Assembly: GCA_948567375.1 (NCBI GenBank) | Contig: OX419761.1 | Coordinates: forward strand, 44,890,501-44,954,500 | Origin: Lunularia cruciata | Lineage: Eukaryota; Streptophyta; Marchantiopsida; Lunulariales; Lunulariaceae | DNA: 64,000 bases | Direction: 5' to 3' | In this document: in pieces, positions 33,701 to 48,020 of the stretch | How the letters are laid out: every line of letters starts with the position of its first letter | Position numbering within the stretch: position 1 is the stretch's first letter | Notes under the pieces: model-generated | What the model was told of the DNA's origin: nothing | Databases searched by the model: none | The model's input: only the letters and a program-made list of their open reading frames with translations | Translations under genes and position numbers: made by a program

Positions 33701-36700
33701 ATTCATCTTCTTCGCTATTCAACCTGGTTTGTATCTTTTTCATGGAACGCTCTAATAATTCTGTGTCTGGCAACCTACCAACTCCGAGAGATTGGTTTGT
33801 GGTCTATGTGGCCGTGGACTCATTATGCCCTTAATATGGATTTGCAACTGGCATCTTCACTCTCCTGCTGTAAAAGAATCTTGATGTGAGGGCTTAAGTG
33901 TCTGGTACCAGCAGACCAGATTGATTGGTCCTTCTGGAGAATGTCACCACAAAAGTATTTTTTAAACCAATCCTGGATATGTGAATTAATGATACGTTCT
34001 ATCATCAATGAAAACGTACCAATTATTGCAGCTGGTCCCAACAGTTGAGAGGACTTCTTGTACGTTAACTTGGAAGGACGATCCTAAGTACTCTTCATCA
34101 TCATTACCCTCTCTCTCAAGTGTGTGGTTCAAGGTACCCCCAATACTTCGCATCGACGAGCAACGGTTTAACCCAGAGTGAACAAAGTTAGTACTGAGCC
34201 TTTCCTTGAAGGCACCTCTCCCCCCACCACCTTTCTAGCATCAAAATTGCCGAAAGGATGTCAATGTTGTACTGATTCACATGGATTGTGATTCAGTTCG
34301 GAAAGTGAAAGTCGACGACACCTTTTGCGGGTTTCTTGTATACAAACACTCCCTCGTGACAAGAGAGTCTCCAAATAGGCGCCACTGGTCCCCCTACTCG
34401 TGTTGGTACAAAAATTCAGCTTTTCCTTGTCATCAATACAACGGTTCCATGAATATATGTTTTATGTACACCGTCACATCTGCACATACGTATGGATGGT
34501 AGCGCACACTTATGGACGCCTACTTAGTATTCCATACCTGTCAACTCCGCACATTTATGAATTCGACTCCTCAGGCGGCTGGAACTGCTCCTCCTCCACC
34601 CCAAAGCTTCATCAACACAAGCTACTGTACAAGTTAGAATTTCAAACTCGTTTCAAGCTCCTACAGTAATACTGTGGTCTTCACGATCTTATGACCTCAG
34701 CATTGGCCTTCTTAACTTCATTCACTGTTCAATGAATGAAACCCATCCTTGAATAGAGAGCACTACAGTAAGTTGCTTGCTGCCCTTTTCGTACGGAAGA
34801 TATGGATCCCACGCATCTTTCTACTTTCCAAAGATCTCTATGTTGGGACGTATGTCTCCCAGAAACTTTTTAGACAGACCATCTAAACTCCCCGATGCAT
34901 GAAGAGTTTCCAGAGTTGGTCTCAGTAATCTCCCCTCCTAGGATGCGAACACGATCATGGAGATATCATCATCAGACTACACGATGACATTCTTTTTGTA
35001 TCTCAAACTAACTAAGCAATAGCCAAGTAGCATAGCAGGTACGGGAGTAGAACGAGCACCATCCCACTCGTCCTGATTGTACTTTCGGTGGATTAGCTGC
35101 AACCGAAGTATCTCTCAGCCCTCTTTCTGATAAGTGAGAAGATACCCTTAAAACCGTTATACTCCACATTTGCTTCCAAAGATACTGCTGGGAACAGAAT
35201 GGATATTAGTGTCGATAAGATACCCAAGCATGTGTTGCCAATTTATACCTTCTACTTGACAGACACAGTTAGTTAATACTTGTAAGTCAGGTTCGAGTCA
35301 TGTGCTCAGAATATACAGAAGAACCATCACACTAAAATATCCGGGATCATAACTCCAGTGATTCCGACCCCATCACCAAAATAAGTTCAGATAACATGTT
35401 CACATTTAACTACATAAGGTGTGGAAAGAGCATGGAAACCTAAGAGCTTTGAAGATGAGCAAAGACCTTAATTACGCGTAAACTGGTGGAAACTAGTTCT
35501 TTAATTCTAGTACAAGACTCTAAGTCCTTCTCATCCAAGTGCAACCAGTTCAGTTCACTAAATGCACTGACACTGGCACACTTTTCTCGCCCATAATGAC
35601 AGACGAAGAAACAGAAGCTCCGTTCTCCATTTCTTTGAATCTTGGTGCACTCATAAGCTTGATTACTGTACAGCCGAATCGACGAGGAGAAGAAAAGACA
35701 AGTGTTTACTGTAGAGCTTTGCTTTGTGAATCCTTCTAACTTTTGAACGAAGAAACGAACTCTCTCTACGGTTAAGATACTTGCATGCTCCACCTTTAAG
35801 TGAGGAGATAATGGTACTTATTGGCCACCGTAATGAAGAGGAATGCAAGATGAACGGGAAATCCGGTGGTCACAAGCATGACGTCAAGTTCTCATCACAT
35901 GTAACGCCCTGCTGCTCCCTTCATCCCCCGATTGTGGAGAATCCTCCTCTCATGGTCCTTCCCTTCCTTTCTCTTCGAGAGGTTTGAGGAAGACGGTACG
36001 CATACGTTGCATCTACCGTCGTCGTAGTGAATAGCAGCCCCACTCACGAGACGGACGGACGGACGGAAGTAACCAGAGCGGATGGATAGATTCATGACTA
36101 CAGTGATTGTGATTAAGGAAGGCAAGTACTTGAGAGCACGTAAGAGTTTGGAATGTGTGATTTGAGGGAAATGTGAGCGAGTACGAGTGGGTCTTTAATT
36201 AAGATGGATGGAATTGAAGTGCAAGCTACCTCGATGGGGTTCGTCGATTCCACAACGCATGCAAACGGTGGTGCCTTGATGAGTTCCTTACAAAGATCGC
36301 AACAGATTTGTAAAAGGATTGATGCATCGTCTTTTCTATGTGGGAGGAACAAACGCTGGTGATTGAAATTCCAATGATAGGGTCAGCGAGAAGCAGCGCA
36401 TGATTGCTTTCATACAGCACTCATGGGATATCTGGATAGATAGGTACAGGCGAGTCATATCTTTCTTTTCTTACACTCCTACTACGACGCGACTACTACT
36501 ACTACATCGAGGCTCAGATTGAGGCAGGTTTGCAGGCAGGAGGCAGGAAGGCAGCAGATTGTATAAAGTGTATATTAAGCACGACAAGAGCATAAACAGC
36601 AAAAATCTCTCAAGGGTCAATCATGGCTGCTGCTGAGAAAGAGAGACGAGATGGGACACCAACGCAAAAAGGGGTCTCACAACTACTCAGAGTAGCAAGT

Positions 36701-39700
36701 GTCGGTTCGTGAGGATGAAAAACCACACAGAGTTACAGAAGAAATGACAACCAACCGCATGTACTCATCATTATAGCTATTATATAAAATTCCTCTCATG
36801 ATGCTTGTCCTCAGTCGTTCAGCTGGCTCATTTCTAAACTACTGCTGCTGGATAGAATTTTTATGGCAGGATATATATTCCATAAAGCTTGAGAAAGAGG
36901 GTCCGAGCTGCTGGTTGAGAAGGTGTAATTGAGTACTAGATGAAGGCTGAGCTCGGAGGCGCATCGCAACTGATCTTAGTCGAGAAGATTGCACTTTTTG
37001 AGAGTGAGAATGGAAATGTGGGAGGGAGGAGCAACAGTTGGAAGCTCCACATTTTGCACGTTTGATCATGGTCACGAGTCGGAGGCATGCATGCAGACAA
37101 CTGGAGTACGGGTCAGACGAACACCAAGTTGCAGATTATGATAAGAACAGCAGATCTACCGAGAGAGTAGAAGTAGAACTACTGTGTGAGAATAGGATAA
37201 GTCGAGTCCAATGAGTTACAATTGAGCGAATCTCCTATCTGAAATCGTCAAATGAGATTTTTTTTTTCATGCGCTTTCTGGAGGACATTGTGAGGAATCC
37301 TACTGACAGACACAAGTTTGGGAAGCAACAAACTATGACATTGTCATTCATTCATTCTGTCTGTCTCCTTCTGGACTCGTCCGCTGTAGAGCACGTTCAA
37401 GCACTGACTGACTGCTGTGCCTGAAGAGCCCGATGTCCATTTCTAACCATCCCATTCTCATGCCATACCATCGAGCTACTAAGTCGGTCAGGTCAGGTAG
37501 TAAGTGTGCTTGCAGTACACTACCACTGTAGTTTAAGAAAGAGCATTACTACAGTAGCAACCGAAGCAGCAGATTGATCAGACGAAAGAGGGAACGGCTA
37601 CAGTTTATAGATTGCGATGGATGGCCGGGGGGTGTTGTGCCAGATTCGGTTCAGTCAGTACCGTGATCTGTAGCTGGATGGGACTTTATTGTCCAGAGCA
37701 ACCAACGAACCCAACAAAGAAAGATGAATGGATGGTTCAAAGTCCAAAGTTGCACTGCTAGCTGCTGATGGATGATTGGCCTCTTGCTTTCCCCATCTCG
37801 ATCGAGCCAGCCCTCTGCATTCGGATTCGAGCTTTCTTTGTACACGGAGCAATCTGGCCAGCTTTGAAATGGAAAGTCAGTGACTCTCAGGCGTCAGTTA
37901 TGGTGGTGCTAGCCTATAGTACCGTCTGGGATAAAAGGTCAACTGGGACTTGTTTACCAGATGGATGAATAGAGCAGTAGGGAGCAGCAGCCCTTTGACT
38001 GGTAACTGTAAATTAAGCAAGCATTTTATTCATGACTCACTGCTGCAGTTCTATACACAGGCAGCATTTCTTAACTTTATCGACGCATTTCTAAATTCCT
38101 CGTTGGAGTGAGGTAAGTGAAGAGACAAAACCCAATTGTTGTAAGGAGACTCTTCCTTTCCCACCTACACCGATACAGTAACCATCCGATAGACTTAGAG
38201 TTTATGCCTGCAGCTGAACATCCTGTTTTTGTGTTCAGAAGAGTCTCTCCAACTTCTCATATGCATGTTCCATCCCGGCAGCAGCTTTGTCGTTTCGCTT
38301 GGCTTCCGGTGCCCAAACGCATGCCTCCCTCCGGTTGTCCACAAAATTCGGTATGCGGTTGCAAAACCCATCCACAGGATCTCGCCTTTCCCGACTCCAA
38401 CGGACCTGAATTTTGGAACTTAAAGAAGAACAGCATGCCCTTGTACATGTCATCTCTGGTCTTCTCTTTCCATGCATGCAATACAATGAACTGCCCTGCA
38501 GATTCGGATCTCTTGGTTCACTTCTTAACATACACCCAACAACTTACCGTAATAAACATTAGGCATGCATCGGTTCCATAAATGCGCGAAAGCCATATAT
38601 AATGCCAGACTTACCAGTCTGGAACATATGATGTGACGAGTTTGTCATGAAAATATAAAAGAATGGATGAGAAAATTAGAAGATCATGACTCAAAATGAA
38701 TGATGACTTAAGTGTAAGGAAGTCTAGGTGACCCCTAGAATGACAAAGGGTAGCTAGAGTGTAGGGTATGGAGTACATATTGAATGAATTTGGGAGGTGC
38801 AAATCTGGAAGAGAGTAAAGGGTGTGTCAAGTTGATGGACCTCAATCAACTTCTCCTGTTACTCTCCAGGGTTCTGTACCTTTTATCCTTAAATTTCTGA
38901 AGCTTAGACAATTTGTTGTTTATTTGGAAGATTAAACACAGTGGGTCCCGAACATCAATTCCAGTATTACTCGTCACAAGTACATCTCATAGCGGATTTT
39001 GAACACAGTTTGAATAATGAGCCATACCGTCAATAAATGAAGCTCATACTGATCAGAGAGAGATCCTGCTCTTAAGTTAGAACTTTCTGCCAACATATGT
39101 TCTCAAGCTTTGGGTCCCACTCCACATCAGGCAAGGTTGGGCACCGAATGGTGCTATGGGTTACCTGCAGCATCTGGTGCTGCTTCAGTTTTCTGAAATT
39201 CATAATAATCGAGAGGAAAAAGGGGAGTGTACTGTACCACGAATCTTATCAGATACATATTAACATTATAGAGTAGATGCTTTCTGGACATGAATGTTAT
39301 TATGGACTGACCGATCGAGCTTGTGCAGAGTCCAGACTCAAACCCAATGCGTTCAATACTACTCCAAGCCACATCTACTCTAGCATAGCTAGCTAGGTAC
39401 CCACATTCAAGACACATGAACAGGATTATAGCCCTGTACAAGTCATTGGAATGAGGCGGTTTTGACAGTCGAAGGGACTCAGGATTCGGATACACTGGTC
39501 ATTTCATCCTCATTCGCAAGTACGATTTATTCTGGCTACTCGACCAGAAATACTCTACTGTAACCAGCTACACTGCCTACCTTGCGAGGAAGTTGGATAT
39601 AACGCATAATATACAAATATCCTCACAAGAATTCTTTCGAGAACAACAATCTGAACTTGCTCAACATATCTGCACAAGCCACTACCACATACGGTACATC

Positions 39701-40313
39701 GTACATTATTCGAGTACAAGCAGTAGTAGTCGATAATTGTTGTTATAATAGCTAGTAGTAACGTCCTTGGTAGTCAAAAACAGACCTTTTGCGTTTGATT
39801 GACTCTGGTTGATGGTGGCTATCTCTTGTTTCAATTTCGGTACAGAGAAGAAAATATAATGGTTAGATAATCTAATTTTGGATAAAAACGAAAGTGAGTT
39901 GGAACTTTCTGACTCCCTCCCTCCCTCTCTCCCTCCCTAACTTGAGCGAGAGCAAAGAAAGTAAGGAGAAGAACGTCGTGAAGTCATTGATCGACATACA
40001 CTACGCTTCGACCCTACTTGGAGGCCTAAATAGCTTTAACTTATCATGTCTTGAGGGATTCTACGTTCATTCCATGGTTTTACCGTATTTTCAACATAAT
40101 TTCGACAAAGCGCCACCACTTACTTCCGGTCAACTAGGGCTTTCCATGACATCCAAAGTTGATAAAGACCACTAGCACCTGCAGGCAGCTTTGACTTTAC
40201 GAGCGATGGAGTGTAGTCTACATACAGTACCCATAGACTGCTAGACATAGCTGTTGCGGCAATGGAAATGTGAAAACGCTGCATGCATCTCAACAGGGTA
40301 GCTACCTATATAT

Positions 40314-40352
40314 CTATCCATCTCAAGCAATAACATTGCCTGAGATGGATAG
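40314..40352. repeat. Hairpin 1 of an adjacent pair
   Basis: CTATCCATCTCA pairs perfectly with TGAGATGGATAG. After one mismatch GCAA pairs with TTGC, leaving a 5-nt loop. Confidence 0.88.
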
Positions 40353-40359
40353 CAGTTGC

Positions 40360-40388
40360 AATCTCTTTTCTCCGTGAGAAAAGAGATT
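40360..40388. repeat. Hairpin 2 of an adjacent pair
   Basis: AATCTCTTTTCTC pairs perfectly with GAGAAAAGAGATT around the 3-nt loop CGT. It starts only 7 nt after hairpin 1. Confidence 0.9.
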
Positions 40389-43300
40389 CGGAGTCAAAAG
40401 AGGTGCTGCTCGATACCACAATCTAAAGTAATGTCTTGCAACTCACAATGGGCCCTGAATACTTTTCGTACCAGGAGGATGCAATCATTCATTGGCAATG
40501 TCAAAAGTAGTACTAAGTTGCAGGAGAATCCTCGTATGTTGCTGCTAAAGTGCGTATTTCAACTTTTGATGGCTGTTGGCATAGCATGGTCTGGGCTTGG
40601 GCTAGCTAGCCACCTAGTAACCTATGCTTGAGCTAAACCATTATTTTCACTTGAACTACCGATCCTCTCAAATTGAATAGGCAACGTCTGCTCAAGCTAG
40701 CAAAGCAAGGCGAGCTCAAGGATATGGGAGGTGGTAGTTGGTACCCACAAGATAGAAGCATTATTATAAGAAGCAGCGATTTTACTCAGCACTTTGCCAG
40801 GCCCACCACCCACTCAAACTACTGTCCTGTTCAATTTTCCTTGGGAACACCATCCGAGAGACAAACGGTCAAAGTCGTTGTGATATTTTCAAAACCCCCC
40901 TTCTTAAATTCTTCTCTCTGAAGTGTTTGTCTCTCGGAGGTCGATCGACCGTCTCATCAATGGGCTGGTTTTATTTCGCTTTGGCCTTGCTTGTTTCTAG
41001 GAGGGAGAAACGAAGGGGTTGACTTGAACTTCTAACTACTGTATGGGCATAGACCGAATAGCTACATAAGGAATCAAACTCGTTTCATGGTGCATTTTAA
41101 GAATTAGTATCTCCTTTCTTTCGTTTGTAGTTTTTGTACATTTTATGTTCAAGCTTATAACTATGTGGGTTCCCTAGCAGAGAAAGCTTTTGGACAATTC
41201 TTACGGCCCCTTTGAGCTTTGGCGTGCTCCAATCCATAAATTTAGTGGAAGGCATGATGAGTAAAAGACAACTAGCCATAACTTTTTGTGAAATGTTCCT
41301 TAATACACATCATAAGTTCTTCTTCACTGAATGCCTCATAACATTTCTAACTTGAGTGATTCCTGTAAAGTTTTCTACGTGGGCCGGTTTGCCACATATG
41401 GATTATTGAAATATGGACGACTCATGCATCTGATCCAAATGGTTCCCCTTCTACTTCAACCAATAAGCGAAGGCAAAGAAAACAAATTTTAGACTTGGAA
41501 GACCACAGCTTGCCTCCTCTAGAAAGAGTACGCACTATACTAGACTCGCGTAGATGATGGAAAAACAAGTAGAAGAGTTGGTGGCTGTTCCTCCATGATA
41601 ATAGATGTCTGTTGAAACCTGTCTTGCTTTTGAGCTATTACAGTCCCCAGTCAAAGACAGGATGTTTTATGTGGTCTCTTTTGTACCCACATATCTGAGA
41701 GATATAAGGAACTGGAGTTCAGTTTGAGTTCAATGCTCGCGATTCTACATTTCAATATTAAGCATTTCGCTTAGATTGTCCTTTTTCTGTTTCATTTCAA
41801 GCAGGACGAAGTTAATTTCTGCATCTCTCAAAACAATAGCATGTGCCTGTGGGTTCCCACCCTAAGGGTAAGAGTAGATTCCAGTCTTGTTGGTCACTTC
41901 GTAATCACTTTGGTGCCTTCTTTTCGTGAAAACCGCATGGACATAATTGAGTGACAAGTGAAAGGCAAGCTGGAGGTCCTTGTCGAGGTTCAAAGTCTGC
42001 AAGGGGGGTTGATAATGAGTGGCGAGATAGATGCATGATTCGATTCTGAGGGTGTCCCCACCCACCGTGTCCCACTCAGAAACCAGTCTTGAATGGATAC
42101 TGTGGCTTTAATGCAACAAGAGAGCACAACACATGCGCAAGAGGGAGGAAGAGTAAAATGCAAACATTTATTGGGCAAAGGACTGGGGTGCCTTCATTCA
42201 TCAATTACGACAAAGAATGTCAGACTTAACACCCTAGATTGATTCAAATCTCGTTTTGTAGAAAAGAGAGGAAGAACCTCATCATGTGATGCAATTTGTG
42301 ACTCTACATTGTTCTAAAGTGACGAGATCTGGTACTTCTGACTTCAACTTACGATCCAACTTCCTCGCATGAGTGCTCCTCCTTCCTAGTGCCGGCAGGA
42401 CGGGAAAATTTTAAAGCTCCTGCTCAGCTAGGAAGAGAAAGTTACTTGTACTGAACGTACTCATGCCCAGGGCAGCAGCAAATCAATCAATCAGTCAATC
42501 AATGGGATATCCATGGGATTCATTCATACATCTTGCTTCTTGATTTAGATTCAAGAGGAGTAGTACAGACCCAGTTTTCCGGTCCCAGATATGATCGATG
42601 ATTTTCCTGGTCCAAATGAACCACCACTAAATTGCATATAACGGGACACGCACAAATTCTAATGACAGTGCTCATAATTTACTAAGAGTTGGTGAACTTT
42701 GGTGTGCATCAGTAAGATTCTCTTTCCCCTTCACTTCTTCTTCTCATTTCCTGCTCCCCCATCATTAACGTTGCCAGTTTAGAGTATGCAGCGCATGCAG
42801 ACGATTTAAGGTCAAGAGCGTGTGAAATAATGACAAGACTTTAACTATTATCTTCCACTCAAACTCTCGCATATGCGCATATAACAGAAAATTTGATCGC
42901 AACCTATCCCATGCGTTCTGATCATTTTACTTTCTTTCACGCATGTACCTATCCATTTAACTCTTGTGCCACCGTTCACCAGAGTTATAGCTATGGATGT
43001 ATACCAAGAAGGCTTGATTTTGGGATCCAGTTCTTCTTTAAGGTACTGAATAAGTACGACGCATACGTGGGCAAATTATTAGCTCCACTCAGCAATGTAT
43101 TGTTTCCCTGTACCGTGTCTCTCACATTTCAGGTGCTTCATGTTTCTTGTAGATCAAAGTTACAATCAATTGATGATACATTGCTGCATAAAATTTGTAC
43201 CGTAAATTGACTCCATTGATGGTAATTTCATTGCACGTATGACCAGGCATGCAGGAGAGGTGAGAGACGAGGATAAGGAACGATGAGGTAAAACCTAGTA

Positions 43301-43712
43301 GATATGCGAACCATAATCGTGGAATCGCTTCCTGGCAGTAATCTCAAATTGGAATCCAGAAGAGATTTACCGTAGGTTCGCAACTTAGCTTTAAAACGGT
43401 CGATTTGATACTTCAACTCCATAGCATTTTAAACTTAGAGGAGTTTATTTGTATGATACATCTATGAAACTGTCTCCATTATCCTCCAACAATCAACCGC
43501 AAACCACATAGTCCAGCAGTAGTTTCCTAGTTGCTTTTCTACTGTTCCTACTTGTCCTCCGTGTGTGCATCCGGCCTTCCTTTCGAGTCTCTTTCTTGGT
43601 GGGTTGTGGCTTTTGGCTCTCGCACCCTTTCCTTTGGTACTATATTTATATATTTCCTTGGGTGGGGTTGGGGGTCCAGGCTTTGCTTCGGTTTGTGTTG
43701 TGTGTCTATCCC

Positions 43713-43942
43713 TAGGTTTCTTTCCACACACAGTTCATGTCTTCAAAAATACACACAAAATATATATTACCAAAGGAACGGAAAAGAAGGAAAGGACTAC
43801 AAAGCACAAAAGGTGGAAAAGGAAACCGAACATGTGGAAAGAAACCACATCATTAGTCCTTTTCTCTTTTCCTTTCCTTTGGGATATGTATTCTTGTGTG
43901 TATTTTGATTGACATGAACGGTGTGTGTTAGAGTTAATCCTA
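43713..43942. mobile_element. 230-bp foldback element (MITE-like or hairpin RNA locus)
   Basis: The left arm (43713-43798) and right arm (43855-43942) are imperfect reverse complements along almost their whole length. Paired blocks include CACACACAGTTCATGTC with GACATGAACGGTGTGTG, AATACACACAA with TTGTGTGTATT, CCAAAGGAA with TTCCTTTGG, and AAAGGACT with AGTCCTTT. The central loop is about 56 nt. The open frames covering it are consequences of the repeat. I see no clear target duplication, so a MITE origin is plausible but unproven. A small-RNA precursor is the alternative. Confidence 0.75.
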
Positions 43943-46900
43943 CTCTGCAACAAAGACAAAAACATATAAAAGAGCTGAGGTGCTCAAAAGAGGTACATGC
44001 ATCAGCGTCTTGATTTAATTCCGAACGTGTCGAATGTTCTAAGACATGGCCCACATATTATCCGGGACACAAGGGATCAATGCGAATTTGCAGTACTTTG
44101 ACTGAGATCTCTCTTCATCATCATGCATTCAATCGAGATCCCAGTGATGTACGGTTTAATCTTTCGGATCCCTTCTTGACCTTGCTTCTTTTGATGGGCA
44201 CTGTCCTTCTTTCATCTGCCATTTTCTTGGGCTACTACTGATACGAAAATTAAGAGCTTTGAACCAAAGACTCCAGTTTATGTAAACGTCAGTAGCAAGA
44301 TTGCCCGTAGAAGGTATGTTTGAGTACCATTCGAGAGAGAAGGACACACGGTTCATGTATCACGTACGCCTCCTGGAGATTTGACAACCTAATATTCCCT
44401 AGTCCTTCTCATGAATTCCGGTCATTTGAAGATATGAGGAAGCAAGTATTCATTCTCATAGCTACAAAGAATTCTAATACTACTGCTCCATGATGGGAGT
44501 TCACCCGTATTGAATCTTTCTGCTCCAAGTTTACTCTTTTAGCATTCGTAGTAGCCTGGGAGTGATATGTGTCTATTGCACATAGTTCAAAGACTGCTGC
44601 TCACTTTATTCGAAAATCTTCTCACAAGGACGTCAGAGATAAAGTGCTAGATCTCATTCGAGATAAGATTTGCGTGACTCCCCCATTTACTATGTCGGTC
44701 CTGATATAAATAATAAAATTTTCAAGTAACTCTAGACACCTACATAGATCTTGGTGAACGAATCGCCTCTTCCAACCCTTATTTTACTCTACCTTGCCTC
44801 TTGTTCCAAGGAAGATATAGAGTTTGAGCGGTCCTTTCTGCCGTACCTCCATGTCTTGTTCTTGAAGATTTTCAGGGGTGTTTGGATGGATGTTTGCAAT
44901 TGTGGACAAGTCTGAAAGGTATGTTTCATTTCAACGCCATTTCTTGGGATCGTGAGACTGTTGCAGGAGCAACCAATTCGTGAGATCAGGAGGAAGATTT
45001 TAAGGGAAGATACGATACAGTAAAACTTGTTGGAGATCCACGCCACTAACAAAACGAAGCCTGACAAACGGGAAGATGGTACGAGTGATTATATTGGAAG
45101 TTTCTTGATCGTTAGCATTGGGTATTACTTGGCCCAGGTAAGCAAGTATCCCATACACATAGTGCCGGTCACTAACGTCGGTCATTATCACAGTATTTTT
45201 ATTTTTTATTCAATATGGTTCTAAAACTTATCAGTGACACTGCAATTGCAAGGATTATTGTTTTCAATTCATAAGACCGGAAAGAAATTCAGCAAATGAC
45301 CTATTTGCAGAGTAGTTTATGGTGTTAAGGAATTTAGTTCAAAAATTATAGAGATTATGGAGATATGGGAGTAGTCTTCAGTGCGTTATAACCTAGCTCA
45401 AAAACGCTAGAAGTAGGAAATAACAGTTATGAAAGTTTATAATTCCTATTATTTGAAACACAGATAGGCGTGAATGTGTTATCGTTTGGTATATATACGA
45501 TTATTATTTTGCTACCTGTATTATTACTTCTGTGCTAGTTATAGTTTCACTTCTTCACTTGATGTTACTTAGAGTGCCAGGGGTTCTAGCACGCGTGGTG
45601 TGTTAGATTTTAATTATAGATTTCAATCTTGTAACAGATAAAGACCCATGTCTGAAAGCAGAAAAAAACTATGAAAGCAGAAAAAAAAACTATGATTAGA
45701 CTATTTAACATGCTACATAAGGCGTGAAATCACATCAACATTAATGAAATCTTAGATTATATAAACTATGTTTATCTCTTTGTTTACTATTTTAGATATC
45801 TTGATCTAGTCATGGAATAGTTCATATACCAAATAGGTTAAATTCATTTTGTTCACTAGGTTATTTGATTGTAAAAATTTTGCTTACTATTTGATTAATT
45901 GAGAAGTGATCCTTTGGATGAGTTATCATCATTCTTTTCTCTTACTTATACAATGGTGTCTTTGTTATACATGTCTTTGTGCATGCATTGAAGAGAGGGT
46001 TCTGATTAGATGTCATAGCTTTTGTGCTTGAAATTGTATTACCTTACAAGGGAAGTTTTTTTTTTTAGCATCACGTTTTTAAGAGACCATTTCAACCATA
46101 AAATACTACAGATTTCAGTTGGTTATGATGGAATAAGATCTTATTTTAAGATAGAGAGTATAGTAGAGCAGAAAAATCCTTATACCCTAGTGTATATGGC
46201 AAGTCAGATTGATGAATTGATGAGACTATTTTTTTCTTTCCCCCTATTATATCCTTTATCAAAAAAGGAGTACCATTAGAGTTCTTAGAGTATCAAGTTT
46301 AGGAGTGATTATGTTTTGATTGTTTTGTACCTATGTATATTATATAATCTTGTGCATCTCCTCATAGTGCTTTTCAAGGATATTCTATAAGCACCTTAGA
46401 GACAATTTCCAAGTAAATGATCTCTCTATTGATTTTATAGAGTTGTCCTGTGTGGTTGTAGTGATAGCAAGGAGTAGATTCTTACATTAATCAGTCAAGT
46501 ACTAGGTGATGTACTAGGTGCTAGCTAATTGATATCTTGTGGAAAAGAAGAATACATGTGTCATTATATCAATTGCTATTGACAGAATCTTATTATGCCT
46601 TGTTAGCCATACCATTATCTTTAAGCATCATTCTCATTTTAAACACCTTCTTTGTTTATATCATACTGTATTGGAAGTTCTATGGTTGTTTCTCTTTGCA
46701 TTAGAGTCCTCTTATTTATCCATCCAAATTGGGTTCTTTGTAAGTTGATCTTGAGAATACATTAATAATGTCTCATTTATATCCATCCTTAGACAGCTTA
46801 AGAAAGCTCATGGATCCTTGGTGATTTTTATTCTTTTATGGTTTTCTTTTCTCTATGGACAGCATGGCTTTTCACAAGAGTGAGTCAATGTTCTTTAATC

Positions 46901-47483
46901 AACTATTGGTATATAATAGTGAGATCTCTTCAAGTGGCTTCTATGGCAAATGTTTTACCTCTTTTTTCTTTTGCCTACTATTTTGGTCATGCCAAGTTTT
47001 ATTCTTCTCTTCTTATCAAATGATATAGACATTGTGTGCTCTATAGACTAGATTAGAAAATCAATTTATCACTTGACTACCAAGCTCATCTTGTAGGTTT
47101 GAGTGTTAAGGTTTCAATGTCTAAGGTGTGGTTCCCTTGGGTATTCTTCTTCACCTCCAATTCTAAAGGGTTTTTTATCTCTATATATGGCTTTTGTATT
47201 CTTGTAGTGCTAGTAGTGTGAAAGGATTTTATCACATTTTTCTGGACATCATCGTTTAAAAGTATATCATTCATGTGAAATTATTCTAATAGGAGCTCTT
47301 CAATTTTCATTTTCCAATACTCTCTTCAACAAACTTACCTATTTTTCTCGATTAGGTCTTCTCCAACCTTCTTATTATATTTGAGAGCCTTTAAATATAA
47401 TATATTCAAGTCTTTGGTGATATCATTAGACTGAGGACTTTTGAGTTTATGATAAGTGACATGCAACATAAAAGAAAAAAATA

Positions 47484-47870
47484 CCAATTTGTATGAAGTA
47501 GGTCTAAGATCTATGGTGGAAATAGTATCTACAATGTCTCTCTTGGTTGAGCACTCTTGGTAATTTTTTTCCTCTCATTTTGTGGTTGTTGACACCCTAA
47601 TTTTGCATCCATACTTGATGGAACTAGAAGAGAGATCATTTTCTCTCCAACTATTATCGTAATAGATGAGAGATGTTACGATATCTATTGTCTCCTAAAA
47701 ATTCCAATTTTGCATGAAGTAGTCCTACTATCTAGGAAGGAAATGGTTACCTAGAATGTTTCTTTTAGGTGTGCATTCTTGGTACCTTTATTTTCCTCTC
47801 ATTTTGTGGACTTTGACGGACTAATTTTGCATCCATTTTTGGGATGCAAAAAGAGAGTAATGGTATGTAT
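47484..47870. repeat. Diverged tandem duplication, period about 219 bp
   Basis: Both units carry CCAATTT followed by GCATGAAGTAG (or a variant), then TTTTCCTCTCATTTTGTGG and CTAATTTTGCATCCAT. The second unit starts at about 47704. Confidence 0.85.
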
Positions 47871-48020
47871 TGCAGATGACATGAGTTAGGGAAAATTTGT
47901 ATACCTAAGACTATCAATTGATGTTGATATAGATCCCATACACATTTCAGTTAGGGTGATTACTTATCCCCGTGGATATGTAGCAAGCAGACTTGTAATA
48001 GCTAACGTCTTCAAATCTAG

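Larger units (their letters stand above)
30771..45200. other. Long intergenic region, no gene recognised
   Basis: Balanced base composition with only short frames. The longest, about 150 codons at 38117-38581 +, has no motif I recognise and is overlapped by open frames on the other strand. Donor-like GTAAGT sites occur (for example 38111 +) without an identifiable exon. Microsatellites: (GGAC)n 36050-36067, (CCCT)n 39913-39938, (AATC)n 42480-42503. Two hairpins near 40.35 kb and a 230-bp foldback at 43.7-43.9 kb are listed separately. Confidence 0.5.

Noticed and set aside
38117-38581. 154-codon plus-strand frame
   Set aside because: No motif, composition like its surroundings, and open frames on the opposite strand cover the same bases.
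43531-44054. Open frames of 76-125 codons on both strands
   Set aside because: They follow from the foldback repeat and its A/G- and C/T-rich arms; the two strands mirror each other.
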